This document shows, in pieces, positions 53,174 through 62,757 of a DNA stretch of 64,000 bases. The notes beneath the pieces are model-generated. The model was given only the letters and a program-made list of their open reading frames with translations. It was not told the origin of the DNA and searched no databases. The stretch's first letter is position 1. Each line of letters opens with the position of its first letter. Made by a program: the position numbers and the translations under genes. This DNA comes from Allobosea sp. Leaf344 (GTDB lineage Bacteria; Pseudomonadota; Alphaproteobacteria; Rhizobiales; Beijerinckiaceae), in contig NZ_LMRT01000001.1 of the NCBI RefSeq assembly GCF_001426225.1, forward strand, positions 211,325 through 275,324, written 5' to 3'.

Positions 53174-54178
53174 TCAGGCGGCCGCCCGCGCGCCATTGAC
53201 CGCGTGGCAGGCGACGCCGTCGATCACCTCGGGCCGCTCAGTGCGGCAGCGATCGAAGACCAGCGGGCAGCGTGGGTGGAAGGTGCAGCCCGAGGGCGGG
53301 TTGATCGGGTTCGGGATCTCGCCCTTCACGCCCTCGCGCTGTTTGCCGACCATGGCGAGGTCCGGCACGGCATCGAGCAGCATGCGGGTATAGGGATGGC
53401 GGGGTGCCGAAAACAGCGTCTTGCCATCCGATACCTCGACCAGCCGGCCGAGATACATCACGCCGATCCGGCTCGCCATGTGACGGACCACGGCGAGGTT
53501 GTGTGAGATGAAGAGATAGGTCAGCCCGAATTTCTGCTGGAGATCGCGCATCAGATTGAGGATCTGCGCCTGCACCGAGACGTCCAGCGCCGAGGTCGGC
53601 TCGTCGCAGACGATGAAATCGGCATTGGAGGCGAGCGCTCGTGCGATCGCGATGCGCTGACGCTGGCCGCCCGAGAATTCATGCGGGAAGCGGCTGGCAT
53701 CGGCCGGATGAAGCCCGACCAGCGCCAGCAGCTCGCCGACCCTGGCGATGATCGCCGCCTCGCCCTCCACCACGGAAAAGGCGCGGATCGGCTCCGCGAT
53801 GATGCGCCCGACGCGCCAGCGCGGGTTCAGGCTGGCATAGGGGTCCTGGAAGATCATCTGGATGCGCCGGCGCAGATGCTGGCGCTTCTCGGCCGCGGCG
53901 GCGTCGTTCATCGAGATGCCGTCGATGGTCACGGTGCCGGAGGAGGGCGGCAGCAGCCCCACCACCATGCGGGCGACCGTGGATTTGCCGGAGCCGGATT
54001 CGCCGACGAGGGCGAAGGTCTCGCCGCGCCTGATGTCGAAGGAGACCCCGTCGACGGCCTTGAGATATTGCCGGGGGGCGCCTTCCAGCACCCGGTTCAG
54101 CCAGGGTTTGGAGACGTCGAAGACGCGCGCGAGGTCGCGGACCTCGACCAGCGGCGCATCGGGCCGGAGAATGCTCAT
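53174..54178 (-). CDS. Peptide ABC transporter ATP-binding protein (DppF/OppF type)
   Basis: A 334-residue ATPase. Walker A GESGSGKSTVAR lies near residue 57, the signature FSGGQRQRIAIARAL near 165, and the oligopeptide-family C-terminal motif with HPRCPLVFDRC near 305. It pairs with the DppD-type ATPase; its ATG overlaps that gene's stop (ATGA). It powers the import of peptides bound by the solute-binding protein encoded upstream. Confident for family, substrate inferred. Confidence 0.93.
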   Translation of the reverse strand: MSILRPDAPLVEVRDLARVFDVSKPWLNRVLEGAPRQYLKAVDGVSFDIRRGETFALVGESGSGKSTVARMVVGLLPPSSGTVTIDGISMNDAAAAEKRQHLRRRIQMIFQDPYASLNPRWRVGRIIAEPIRAFSVVEGEAAIIARVGELLALVGLHPADASRFPHEFSGGQRQRIAIARALASNADFIVCDEPTSALDVSVQAQILNLMRDLQQKFGLTYLFISHNLAVVRHMASRIGVMYLGRLVEVSDGKTLFSAPRHPYTRMLLDAVPDLAMVGKQREGVKGEIPNPINPPSGCTFHPRCPLVFDRCRTERPEVIDGVACHAVNGARAAA

Positions 54179-55164
54179 GCCGCAGCCTCCGCTCCGGGAC
54201 CGTCATAGAGATGGCAGGCGACCTGCCGGCTGCCGACCCGGATCAGCTCCGGCCGCTCGACATGGCAGCGCGCGAAGGCGCGGGAGCAGCGCGGGTTGAA
54301 GGCGCATCCCGGCGGTATCGCGGAGAGGCGCGGCATCGAGCCCGGGATCTGGACGAGCCGCGTCGCATCGCCCTCCAGCGAAGGAATCGCGCCCATCAGC
54401 CCCTGGGCATAGGGGTGCAGCGGCTGCTTCACCACGTCCCGCACCGGGCCGATCTCGGCGACGCGGCCGGCATACATCACCGCCACCCGGTCGGCCGTCT
54501 CGGCGATCACGCCCATATCGTGGGTGACGAGCATCACGGAGGTTCCGCGTTCCTTGCAGATGCGCTTGATCAGCGCGATGATCTGGGCCTGGACCGAGAC
54601 GTCGAGCGCCGTCGTCGGCTCGTCGGCGATGACCAGTTCCGGCTCGGCGCAGAGCGCCAGCGCGATGACCACACGCTGGCGCATGCCGCCGGAGAATTCG
54701 TGCGGATAGCCGTCGATCCGCCGTTCCGGCGCCGGGATGCCGACCTCGTCGAGCAAGGCGATGGCGCGCTGGCGGGCTTCGGCGGCATTCAGGCTGGTAT
54801 GGGTGCGGATCGTCTCCACCAGCTGCTCGCCGACGCGGTAGAGCGGGTTCAGGCTGGTCAGCGGGTCCTGGAAAATCATGGCGATGCGCTTGCCGCGGAC
54901 CTTGCGCATCGCCTCGGGCGGCAGATCGTCGATGCGGGCGCCGTCGAGCCTGATCTCGCCGCCGGCGATGCGGCCGGGCGGATCGATCAGGCCGATGATG
55001 GCGGCGCCGGTGACGGATTTGCCGGCGCCGGATTCGCCGACCACGCCCAGCACCTCGCCGCGGCCGATGTCGAAGGAGACCTGGTCGAGCGCGCGCAGCG
55101 CGCCGCGCCGCGTCACGAACTCGACCGTGAGGTCCCGGACGGAGAGGACAGTCGTGTCGCTCAT
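54175..55164 (-). CDS. Peptide ABC transporter ATP-binding protein (DppD/OppD type)
   Basis: A 329-residue ATPase with Walker A GESGAGKSVTGAA near residue 39, signature FSGGMRQRVVIALAL near 155, and the C-terminal NPRCSRAFARC segment. It overlaps its downstream partner and lies four bases from the inner-membrane permease gene. Together these form a five-part DppABCDF-like importer with one solute-binding protein, two permeases and two ATPases. Confident for family. Confidence 0.93.
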   Translation of the reverse strand: MSDTTVLSVRDLTVEFVTRRGALRALDQVSFDIGRGEVLGVVGESGAGKSVTGAAIIGLIDPPGRIAGGEIRLDGARIDDLPPEAMRKVRGKRIAMIFQDPLTSLNPLYRVGEQLVETIRTHTSLNAAEARQRAIALLDEVGIPAPERRIDGYPHEFSGGMRQRVVIALALCAEPELVIADEPTTALDVSVQAQIIALIKRICKERGTSVMLVTHDMGVIAETADRVAVMYAGRVAEIGPVRDVVKQPLHPYAQGLMGAIPSLEGDATRLVQIPGSMPRLSAIPPGCAFNPRCSRAFARCHVERPELIRVGSRQVACHLYDGPGAEAAA

Positions 55165-55168
55165 CGCC

Positions 55169-56116
55169 TCACCTCAGCTTGGGGTTGAGCGCGTCGCGCA
55201 GCCAGTCGCCGAACAGATTGATCGACAAGGCGAGCAGCACGAGCACCAGCGCGGGGAAGAGCAGGATCCACCACTCCCCCGAGAACAGATATTGCTGGCC
55301 GAAACGGATCAGCGTGCCGAGCGAGGGCTGGGTGGGCGGCATGCCGACGCCGAGGAAGGACAGGGTCGCCTCCTCGATCACGGCGAGAGCGAGATTGATC
55401 GTGGCGATGACCAGCACCGGGCCGGCGACATTGGGCAGCACGTGCTTGATCATCACCGGCCAGGCCCTGAGCCCGATCAGCCGCGCGGCGTCGACATAGA
55501 CCTTGTTCTTCTCCACCAGCGTCGAACCGCGCACGGTGCGGGCATATTGCGCCCAGTTGGACAGGCCGATCGCGACGACGAGGACGAGAAGCGTCATCTG
55601 CTCCTGCAGCGCCGGCGGGATCAACCCGCGCGCGACGCCGAAGACCAGCAGCGCCACGAGGATCGCCGGGAAGCTGAGCTGGATATCGGCGATGCGCATG
55701 ATCAGCGCCTCGGTGCGGCCGCCGACATAGCCGGCGACGAGGCCGAGCCCGACGCCGATCACCAGCGAGAACAGCACAGAGGCGGCGCCGACCAGCAGCG
55801 AGACGCGCGAGCCGTAGAGAATGGCGGAGAAGATGTCGCGCCCCTGCCCGTCGGAGCCCAGCCAGAACACCTTGCCGGTGATCTCATTGGGTTGCATCGG
55901 CCGCGAGAACCCGTCCGAGAGGTCGAGCGAGGCGGGGTCGAACGGGTCGTAGGGTGCGATCAGCGGCGCCGCCAGCGCCGCCAGCACCAGCAGGACCGCC
56001 AGAACGGTCGCGACCACCGTGACGGGCGAGGAGCGGAACGACCAGATGATGTCGGAATCCCAGAAGCGCGCCAGGCGCCCAGGCGCGCGTTCGGTCCGGG
56101 CCGGATCGGTGCTCAT
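55169..56116 (-). CDS. Peptide ABC transporter permease (DppC type)
   Basis: A 315-residue inner-membrane permease with about six hydrophobic helices. The WLGSDGQGRDIFSAILYG segment near residue 87 and the EAA-like loop around AARLIGLRAWPVMIKHVLPN are typical of DppC/OppC. The ATG at 56116 was chosen, with GGGGTG upstream; the longer frame adds a run without hydrophobic character. It lies 49 bases from the DppB-type gene. Confident. Confidence 0.93.
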   Translation of the reverse strand: MSTDPARTERAPGRLARFWDSDIIWSFRSSPVTVVATVLAVLLVLAALAAPLIAPYDPFDPASLDLSDGFSRPMQPNEITGKVFWLGSDGQGRDIFSAILYGSRVSLLVGAASVLFSLVIGVGLGLVAGYVGGRTEALIMRIADIQLSFPAILVALLVFGVARGLIPPALQEQMTLLVLVVAIGLSNWAQYARTVRGSTLVEKNKVYVDAARLIGLRAWPVMIKHVLPNVAGPVLVIATINLALAVIEEATLSFLGVGMPPTQPSLGTLIRFGQQYLFSGEWWILLFPALVLVLLALSINLFGDWLRDALNPKLR

Positions 56117-56165
56117 GCGACACCCCGGCGCTGCTCGGGGCTGGCGGAGGCGGTCTTGCGGGGCA

Positions 56166-57149
56166 TCACTTGGCCATTGCGGGGTTGCCGGTGCGCAGCC
56201 GGGGATCGAGCGCGACATAGACGAGATCGACGACGAGCGAGGTCACCACGAAGACGAAGGCGACGAAGAGAAGATAGGCCGACATCACCGGCACATCGAC
56301 GAACTGCACCGCATTGACGAAGAGCGCGCCCAGCCCCGGCCATTGGAACACCGTCTCGGTGACGATGGCGAAAGCGATGACGCCGCCGAGCTGGACGCCG
56401 GCGATGGTGATGACCGGGATCATGGTGTTGCGCAGCGCGTGCCGGAATTCGATGCGGCGCTCGGGGATGCCCCTGGCGCGGGCGAAGCGGATGAAATCGG
56501 CGCGCATCACCTCGAGCATTTCGGAGCGGACCAGCCGCATGATCAGCGTCAGCTGCAGGAAGCCCAGCGTCAGCACCGGCATGACCAGCGATTGCAGCCC
56601 GGTCTTGGTCAAAAGCCCGGTGGACCACCAGCCGATCATCACCACGTCGCCGCGCCCGAAACTCGGCAGCCAGCGCAGCTCCACCGCGAAGATGTAGATC
56701 AGCCCGATGCCGATCAGGAAGGTCGGCAGGCTGACCCCGATCAGCGACAGCGACATCACCAGATTGGCGATCCAGCCATCGCGGCGGATCGCGGCATAGA
56801 CGCCGAGCGAGACGCCGACGACGAAGGCGAACAGCGCCGAGAGCACGGCGAGCTCCACCGTCGCCGGCAGTCTTTCCATGATCAGCGCCGAGACCTTGCG
56901 GCCCTGGCGATAGGAGATGCCGAAATCGCCGCGCGCCGCATCCCCGACGAAGCGGGCGAATTGCAGCGCGACCGGGTCGTTGAGGCCGAGCCGCTCGGTC
57001 AGTTCCGCACGGTCCTGCAGCGTCGCCTCCTGCCCCAGCATGTTGACGACGGGATCGCCGACGAAGCGGAACATGGAAAAGGCGATGAAGGCGACGGCGA
57101 GCATCACCACCAGCCCCTGCATCAGGGAGCGCAGGATATAGGCGAGCAT
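56166..57149 (-). CDS. Peptide ABC transporter permease (DppB type)
   Basis: A 327-residue permease starting LAYILRSLMQGLVVMLAV, with six helices and the EAA loop RARGIPERRIEFRHALRN. The DPRLR near the C-terminus is usual for DppB. The gene follows the solute-binding gene after 161 bases that contain a strong hairpin, which should lower its expression relative to the binding protein. Confident. Confidence 0.94.
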   Translation of the reverse strand: MLAYILRSLMQGLVVMLAVAFIAFSMFRFVGDPVVNMLGQEATLQDRAELTERLGLNDPVALQFARFVGDAARGDFGISYRQGRKVSALIMERLPATVELAVLSALFAFVVGVSLGVYAAIRRDGWIANLVMSLSLIGVSLPTFLIGIGLIYIFAVELRWLPSFGRGDVVMIGWWSTGLLTKTGLQSLVMPVLTLGFLQLTLIMRLVRSEMLEVMRADFIRFARARGIPERRIEFRHALRNTMIPVITIAGVQLGGVIAFAIVTETVFQWPGLGALFVNAVQFVDVPVMSAYLLFVAFVFVVTSLVVDLVYVALDPRLRTGNPAMAK

Positions 57150-57251
57150 CGGTGAGCCCTGTTCAGATCAAGAGGCGACGCGCGCCGTCATGCCCACCCG
57201 CGCAGGGAGCGTCCACGATGGCGGCGGAGCGCTCGACGCGCGAAGGCGGGG

Positions 57252-57274
57252 ATGGTCGGGACGCGCCCGACCAT
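57252..57274 (-). terminator. Hairpin between the solute-binding and permease genes (mRNA attenuation/stability)
   Basis: ATGGTCGGG and CCCGACCAT form a perfect 9-base stem with a 5-base loop, 37 bases after the solute-binding gene's stop codon and before the permease. No T-tract follows. Such hairpins commonly protect the upstream binding-protein mRNA or lower downstream expression. Confidence 0.6.
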
Positions 57275-57310
57275 GACGATGCAGATGCACGAGCGTCGCT
57301 CGCGACGGGA

Positions 57311-58912
57311 CTAGGAGCCCTTGAAGGACACCATCTTGAGCTTGGGATTGTTGCCGACATCGACGGGGATATCGAGCGGCGCGGTCATCGCATAGCTCAG
57401 CGACTGATGGTGGATCGGCAGATAGATCGTCTCGTCCTTCAGCTTGGTCCAGAGCTTGGCGATGGTCGCGTCGCGCTTCGGCAGGTCGACCTCGCGCGAG
57501 AGCGACTGGATCATCGCGTCGACGTCCTTGTCGCTGTAGCCGGTGGCGTTCCAGCTGCCCTGCGAGCCGGTGCGCGAATGGTACATGTAGGAGAAGATGT
57601 AATCGCTGTCATAGGTCGGCACGCCCCAGCCGACGAGGTAGAAATCGGTCTCCGCCGGGTTGCGCTGGATCAGGTTGAAATGGATCGACTTGGACTGCGA
57701 GACCAGGTTCACCTTGACGCCGATCTGGCCGAACATGCCGACGGCGGCCTGGCAGATGCCCTCGTCGTTGACATAGCGGTCATTGGGGCAGTGCAGCGTG
57801 GTGGAGAAGCCGTTGGGGTAGCCGGCTTCCGCCAGCAGCGCCTTGGCCTTGGCCATGTCGGTCGGCGGCGCGGCGTCGAGCTCCTTGGTCCAGCCATTGA
57901 CGAAGGGCGGCATGATCACGCCGGTCGGCACGGATTCGCCGCGCATCACCACGCGCTGGATCGCCGGGCGGTTGATCGCCATGTTCAGGGCCTGGCGGAC
58001 GCGCTTGTCGGCGAAGGGGTTCTTGCCCTCGACATTGTCGCTCTTGAGATCGGCCGAGCCGACATTCATGCCGAAGAAGATGGTGCGGTTCTCAGGGCCC
58101 GAATTGACCTTGATCTTGGGCTGGCTCCTGAGCCGGGCGATGTCCTGCACCGGAACGTCCTGCACGAAATCGACCTCGCCGGAGAGCAGGGCGGCGACGC
58201 GGGTGGCGTCCTGCTTGATCGGAACCAGCGTCAGCTCGGTGATCTCCAGCGGCACCTTGCCCTTGTTCCAATAGGCGTCGTTGCGCTTCATCACCGTCTT
58301 CACGTCGGCTTCGCGCGAGACGAGGATGAAGGGGCCGGTGCCGTTGGCGTTGCGGACCGCGAAATTCTCTTCCTTGTTCTTGAAGTCCTGCGTCTTGACC
58401 GCGTTGTTCTTCTCGGCCCAGGCCTTGCTGAGGATGCGGATCGACGAGGTGTTGTTGACCAGCAGCGGGTTGGGACCCTTGGTCTTGATCTGCACGGTCA
58501 TGTCGTCGGTCTTGCTGACCTTCTCGACCGAGGTGAGATAGCCCTTGAAGTCCGAGGTCGGCTGCATGGCGCGCTCATAGGAGAACACCACGTCATCGGC
58601 CGTCAGGGCCGAGCCGTCATGAAACTTGACCCCCTGCTGGAGCTTGAACTCCCAGACGGTGGGATCCTCGGGCAGGACGCGCCAGGAGGTGGCGAGCAGC
58701 GGCAGCAGCTTGCCGGCATGGTCCCGCTCCGTCAGGCTTTCATAGATGTGCTGGTTGAGCGAGGTCGTCGGACCCTCGTTCTGGGCATGCGGATCCAGCG
58801 TCAGGGCATCCCCGGAGGCGGCCCATTTCAGCGGGCGTGCCTCGGCCGTGGCGAGGGCCAGAACGGATGCGCCCAGCAGCGCCGCGGCGAGAGCGAGAAA
58901 ACGCGGTTTCAT
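57311..58912 (-). CDS. Family 5 extracellular solute-binding protein (peptide ABC importer)
   Basis: A 533-residue periplasmic protein with a signal peptide (about 1-26, ATAEA before the mature RPLKW). Mature segments such as LTERDHAGKLLPLLATSW and VKFHDGSALTADDVVFSYERA are the family hallmark. It is the high-affinity receptor for the importer below it. The nearby amidohydrolases and dehydratase suggest peptides or N-acyl amino acids as ligands. A 17-base palindrome lies upstream. Confident for family; ligand is inference. Confidence 0.93.
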   Translation of the reverse strand: MKPRFLALAAALLGASVLALATAEARPLKWAASGDALTLDPHAQNEGPTTSLNQHIYESLTERDHAGKLLPLLATSWRVLPEDPTVWEFKLQQGVKFHDGSALTADDVVFSYERAMQPTSDFKGYLTSVEKVSKTDDMTVQIKTKGPNPLLVNNTSSIRILSKAWAEKNNAVKTQDFKNKEENFAVRNANGTGPFILVSREADVKTVMKRNDAYWNKGKVPLEITELTLVPIKQDATRVAALLSGEVDFVQDVPVQDIARLRSQPKIKVNSGPENRTIFFGMNVGSADLKSDNVEGKNPFADKRVRQALNMAINRPAIQRVVMRGESVPTGVIMPPFVNGWTKELDAAPPTDMAKAKALLAEAGYPNGFSTTLHCPNDRYVNDEGICQAAVGMFGQIGVKVNLVSQSKSIHFNLIQRNPAETDFYLVGWGVPTYDSDYIFSYMYHSRTGSQGSWNATGYSDKDVDAMIQSLSREVDLPKRDATIAKLWTKLKDETIYLPIHHQSLSYAMTAPLDIPVDVGNNPKLKMVSFKGS

Positions 58913-58997
58913 CGGATAGTGCCTCCCCTTGGCCGGGCCTCTCGGGCCGGCGAAGGCGAGACCTTATCCATACATTCCGCGCGAGTCACGGGGCTAA

Positions 58998-59014
58998 CAT
59001 GCGCAATGCGCATG
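58998..59014. promoter_or_regulatory. 17-base palindrome CATGCGCA-A-TGCGCATG upstream of the ABC importer
   Basis: A perfect palindrome with 8-base arms lies 86-102 bases upstream of the solute-binding gene and after the upstream amidohydrolase stop. The core GCGCATG recurs in an inverted repeat between the amidohydrolase and dehydratase genes (60286-60330). This looks like an operator; a role as hairpin terminator for the upstream gene cannot be excluded. Confidence 0.5.
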
Positions 59015-59051
59015 CCGCCGGACGACCATCCGCATGTTTTTGCGGCAGCGC

Positions 59052-60203
59052 TCAGCGGGAGAGCTCGGCGATCACGCCGCGGACGAACTGCGTGCCCTTC
59101 TCCAGCTGATCCACCGACAGGAACTCGTCTGGCTGATGGGCCTGGGCGATGTCGCCGGGGCCGCAGACCACGGTCGACCAGCCGGCACGCTGGAAGAGCC
59201 CGCCCTCGGTGCCATAGGAGACGACGTGGCTGCCATTGTCGCCGGTGAGGCGGCGGCACAGAGTCTCGGCCGCGCCGCCCTGCTCCGGCCCCATGGCCGG
59301 GGTGTAGGAGGTGACCTCGAAATCAATGCCGGTTTCCGGGGCGATCGCCTGCATCCGGGCCTCGACCTCGGCCAGTTTGGCGCGGTAGCGCTGCTCGTAA
59401 GCCTCGTCGCTTTCGCCCGGAATGCAGCGCACCTCATGGGTGAAGGAGCAATGCTCCGCGGTGATGTTGACGGCGGTGCCGCCCTGCACGACGCCGACAT
59501 GGAGGGTGGTATAGGGCGGCTCGAAGCCGGTATCGGCCGGGGTGCGGGCCTTGTTCTCCGCCATCACCTCATTGTGCCAGTGGATCAGCTCGGCCGCGAT
59601 CATCACCGCCGGCACGCCGGCATGAACCCGGCTCGAATGCACGGCATGGCCGCGCACCGTGGTGCGCATCCGCATGCCGCCCTTGTGACCCGTCACCACC
59701 TGCATCATCGAGGGCTCGCCGACGATCACGGCGGAGGGGGCGAAGCCGGCCTGCACCATGTCCTTGATCATCACCCGCACGCCCTGGCAGCCGACCTCCT
59801 CGTCATAGGAGAGCGCGATATGGACGGGGCGCTTCAGCGGCGCCTTCAGCATCTCCGGCACCAGGGCCAGCGCAATGGCGTCGAAGCCCTTCATGTCGCA
59901 GGCGCCACGGCCATAGAGCCTGCCGTCGCGCTCGGTCAGCGTCCAGGGGTCGGAACTCCAGTCCTGCCCGGCGACCGGGACGACGTCGGTGTGGCCCGAA
60001 AGCACGATGCCGCCGGCCGCCTGCGGGCCGATCGTGGCATAGAGATTCGCCTTCTGCCCGTCGGGGCTCGGGACGATCCGGCTGTCGACGCCGAGGCCGG
60101 CGAGATAGTCGCGGCAGAAATGGATCAGCTCCAGATTGCTGCGCTGCGATTCCGTGTTGAACGAAACCAGCTTGGCCAGCATGTCCTTGGGCGTCAGGGT
60201 CAC
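59052..60203 (-). CDS. M20-family amidohydrolase, acetylornithine deacetylase (ArgE)-like
   Basis: A 383-residue zinc peptidase of family M20. SGHTDVVPVAGQDW gives the zinc-ligand histidine and DEEVGCQG the catalytic glutamate pair; GRGACDMKGF precedes it. ArgE-type enzymes remove N-acyl groups from amino acids. It is upstream of the ABC genes on the same strand, so it may act on imported compounds rather than in arginine synthesis. GTG at 60203 with GGAAAG upstream was preferred; ATG at 60236 is the alternative. Confidence 0.88.
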   Translation of the reverse strand: MTLTPKDMLAKLVSFNTESQRSNLELIHFCRDYLAGLGVDSRIVPSPDGQKANLYATIGPQAAGGIVLSGHTDVVPVAGQDWSSDPWTLTERDGRLYGRGACDMKGFDAIALALVPEMLKAPLKRPVHIALSYDEEVGCQGVRVMIKDMVQAGFAPSAVIVGEPSMMQVVTGHKGGMRMRTTVRGHAVHSSRVHAGVPAVMIAAELIHWHNEVMAENKARTPADTGFEPPYTTLHVGVVQGGTAVNITAEHCSFTHEVRCIPGESDEAYEQRYRAKLAEVEARMQAIAPETGIDFEVTSYTPAMGPEQGGAAETLCRRLTGDNGSHVVSYGTEGGLFQRAGWSTVVCGPGDIAQAHQPDEFLSVDQLEKGTQFVRGVIAELSR

Positions 60204-60285
60204 GATGCGATCTTTCCGATGTGTCGGGAGGGGCATGAGGATGGCGGTGCAGGGTAGGCGGACGCGGGACGCGGTCAACGGCTTT

Positions 60286-60330
60286 GGCGCATGGCGGGGT
60301 GACCGGCGGCGATCGCCCGGCCCATGCGCC
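60286..60330. promoter_or_regulatory. Long inverted repeat GGCGCATGG ... CCATGCGCC in a divergent promoter region
   Basis: Nine-base arms flank 27 bases in the 251-base gap between the divergent amidohydrolase and dehydratase genes. The GCGCATG core matches the palindrome upstream of the ABC importer. The rest of the gap shows nothing clear. Confidence 0.4.
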
Positions 60331-60454
60331 TCGATCGGCGCGCGGCTCTTGCATTTGCTCCGGCAGCCATCATCCTGAAGAGGCCCAGCTTGATCGGGCC
60401 GGAGCCCTGCCCTCCGCGCTCCGTCCGTCGCGCAGAGGCAGCAAAGGGCCGACC

Positions 60455-61432
60455 ATGACCAAGACCGCCTTCGACGTGACCCTCGCCCATATCCAATCCG
60501 CTGCGGCGCGGCTCTCGGGGCGCATCAGGCGCACGCCGACCTATCACAGCGCCGGCCTGTCGGCGCGGCTCGGCGTCGAGACCATGGTCAAGGTCGAGAG
60601 CCTGCAGATCGGCGGGTCGTTCAAGGTCCGCGGCTGCTTCAACAAGATGATGCAGATGAGCGAGACCGAGCTGGCGCGCGGGGTCGTCACCGTCTCCGGC
60701 GGCAACCACGCCATCGCGCTCGCCCTCGTCGCCAAGAGCCTGGGCGCGCGGGCGCTGGTGCTGATGCCGAAGGACGTGGCGGCGTTCAACATCGAGATGA
60801 CCCGCAGCCTCGGCGGCGAGGTCGAGCTGTGCGAGGACGCGGTCGAGGCGTTCGAACGGGCCGCCGCCTATGAGAAGCGCGGCATGGTGCATGTCCATTC
60901 CTTCGACGATCCCGCGATCATAGCCGGCCATGGCACGCTGGGGCTGGAGGTGGTGGCCGATGCCAGCGGGCGGCTCGACCATGTCTTCCTGTCGATCGGC
61001 GGCGGCGGCTTCGCGGCCGGGGTGGCCGCGGCGCTGAAGGGTCTCGACCCCGCGATCCGCATCCATGGCGTCGAGACCGAGGGCGCGACGACGATGACGC
61101 AGGCGCTGGCGGCCGGAAAGCCGGTGCCGATCCGGGCCACCTCCATCGCCCGGACGCTCAACGCCCCCTTCGCGACCGAGCGGACCATGGCGGCGGCGCG
61201 CGAGCTGCTGGAGGACATCATCGTGGTGCCGGATGCGGCGGCGGTGCGCGAGATCGTCTGGGTGCTGCAGAACGGGCGCGTGCTGCTGGAGCCGGCCGCG
61301 GCCTGCGTGGTGGCGGCGGCGGAGGCGCGCAAGGACCTGTTCAAGCCGGGCGAGCGGGTCGGGCTGATCCTGTGCGGCTCGAACGTCGCGCTGGAGGATC
61401 TCGACGGGTGGCGCCGCCAGTTCGGCGTGTAA
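60455..61432 (+). CDS. Threonine/serine dehydratase-like PLP enzyme
   Basis: A 325-residue fold-type II PLP enzyme like biodegradative threonine dehydratase or serine racemase. Lysine in GGSFKVRG near residue 53 binds PLP, and SIGGGGFAAG near 178 is the phosphate loop. It would deaminate serine, threonine or hydroxyamino acids. It has no C-terminal regulatory domain, so it should not be feedback-controlled. The divergent M20 gene shares its upstream region. The ATG at 60455 begins the conserved part. Confident for class. Confidence 0.87.
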   Translation: MTKTAFDVTLAHIQSAAARLSGRIRRTPTYHSAGLSARLGVETMVKVESLQIGGSFKVRGCFNKMMQMSETELARGVVTVSGGNHAIALALVAKSLGARALVLMPKDVAAFNIEMTRSLGGEVELCEDAVEAFERAAAYEKRGMVHVHSFDDPAIIAGHGTLGLEVVADASGRLDHVFLSIGGGGFAAGVAAALKGLDPAIRIHGVETEGATTMTQALAAGKPVPIRATSIARTLNAPFATERTMAAARELLEDIIVVPDAAAVREIVWVLQNGRVLLEPAAACVVAAAEARKDLFKPGERVGLILCGSNVALEDLDGWRRQFGV

Positions 61433-61569
61433 CCCATCGGCATTATTCGCTGCGCACCCGCCCCTCATGCCGCATTGGACTTGGACGGCGCGCCTGCGTC
61501 GCGCTAGGTGTGGGCGAGGCCACCCGGTTCCTGCCAAGGCTGGCCGCCCTTCTTCCGCCCGAGGATCCG

Positions 61570-62742
61570 ATGCCCAAATCCGAACTGATCGCCGCGCTCG
61601 CTCCCGAGATCACCGCCATCCGCCGCGACCTGCACCGCCATCCCGAGCTGATGTACGACGTGCATCGTACCGCCGGCGTGGTCGCGCAGAAGCTGACGGA
61701 ATGGGGCGTGGACGAGGTCGTCGCCGGCATCGGCAAGACCGGCGTCGTCGGGGTGATCAAGGGTCGCGGCCAGGGCTCGGGCAAGGTGATCGCCATGCGG
61801 GCCGACATGGATGCGCTGCCGATCCATGAGGAGACCAATCTCGAGCATCGTTCCACCGTGCCGGGAAAGATGCATGCCTGCGGCCATGACGGCCATACCG
61901 CGATGCTGCTCGGCGCGGCGAAATATCTCGCCGAGACCCGCGATTTCGACGGCACCGCCGTGGTGATCTTCCAACCGGCCGAAGAGGGCGGCGCCGGCGC
62001 GAAGGCGATGATCGACGACGGGCTGATGACCCGTTTCGGCATCCAGGAGGTCTATGGCATGCACAACAAGCCGGGCCTGCCGGTCGGCCAGTTCGACGTG
62101 CGCAAGGGCCCGACCATGGCGGCGGCCGACCGTTTCCACATCAAGATCGAAGGCCTCGGCGGCCATGCCGCGGCGCCGCACCGGGTGAAGGATCCGATCG
62201 TGGCCGCCAGCCAGCTGGTGACGGCGATGCAGACGATCTCCTCGCGCAACGCCAACCCGCTCGACTCCGTCGTCGTCTCGGTCACCGCCCTGCTGGCGGG
62301 CGAGGCGTTCAACGTGATCCCGCAGACGGCCGAGCTCAAGGGCACGGTGCGGACGCTGACGCCGGAGATGCGCGCGCTGGCGCAGCAGCGCATCACCGAC
62401 ATCGTCGACGGGCTGATGAAGGCCTTCGAGATGGAGTACACGCTGGACTACCATCTCGGCTATCCCATCACCTTCAACCATGCCGCGCAGACCGAATTCG
62501 TGACCAGCACGATCGAGGCGGCCTTCGGCGAAGGCAAGGTCGACACCTCGGTGCCGCCGACCATGGGCTCGGAGGATTTCTCCTACATGCTGGAGGAGCG
62601 CCCCGGCGCCTTCGTCAATATCGGCAATGGCGACTCGGCCGGGCTGCATCACCCGGCCTATGAGTTCAACGACGAGGCGATCCCGGTCGGCGTGACCTAT
62701 TGGGCGAACCTCGTCGAGACCGCCATGCCGCAGCGCGGCTGA
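61570..62742 (+). CDS. M20 aminoacylase/hippurate-hydrolase-type amidohydrolase
   Basis: A 390-residue M20D peptidase. RADMDALPI and MHACGHDGHTAMLLGAAKYL are the signature metal sites, and QPAEEGGAGAK supplies the catalytic Glu. These enzymes cleave N-acyl or N-benzoyl amino acids. It is 137 bases after the dehydratase and 15 before the FAD oxidoreductase, all on the plus strand. It supports the idea of an N-acyl-amino-acid catabolic cluster. Confident for family. Confidence 0.92.
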   Translation: MPKSELIAALAPEITAIRRDLHRHPELMYDVHRTAGVVAQKLTEWGVDEVVAGIGKTGVVGVIKGRGQGSGKVIAMRADMDALPIHEETNLEHRSTVPGKMHACGHDGHTAMLLGAAKYLAETRDFDGTAVVIFQPAEEGGAGAKAMIDDGLMTRFGIQEVYGMHNKPGLPVGQFDVRKGPTMAAADRFHIKIEGLGGHAAAPHRVKDPIVAASQLVTAMQTISSRNANPLDSVVVSVTALLAGEAFNVIPQTAELKGTVRTLTPEMRALAQQRITDIVDGLMKAFEMEYTLDYHLGYPITFNHAAQTEFVTSTIEAAFGEGKVDTSVPPTMGSEDFSYMLEERPGAFVNIGNGDSAGLHHPAYEFNDEAIPVGVTYWANLVETAMPQRG

Positions 62743-62757
62743 GCTCCAGGCCAGGCG

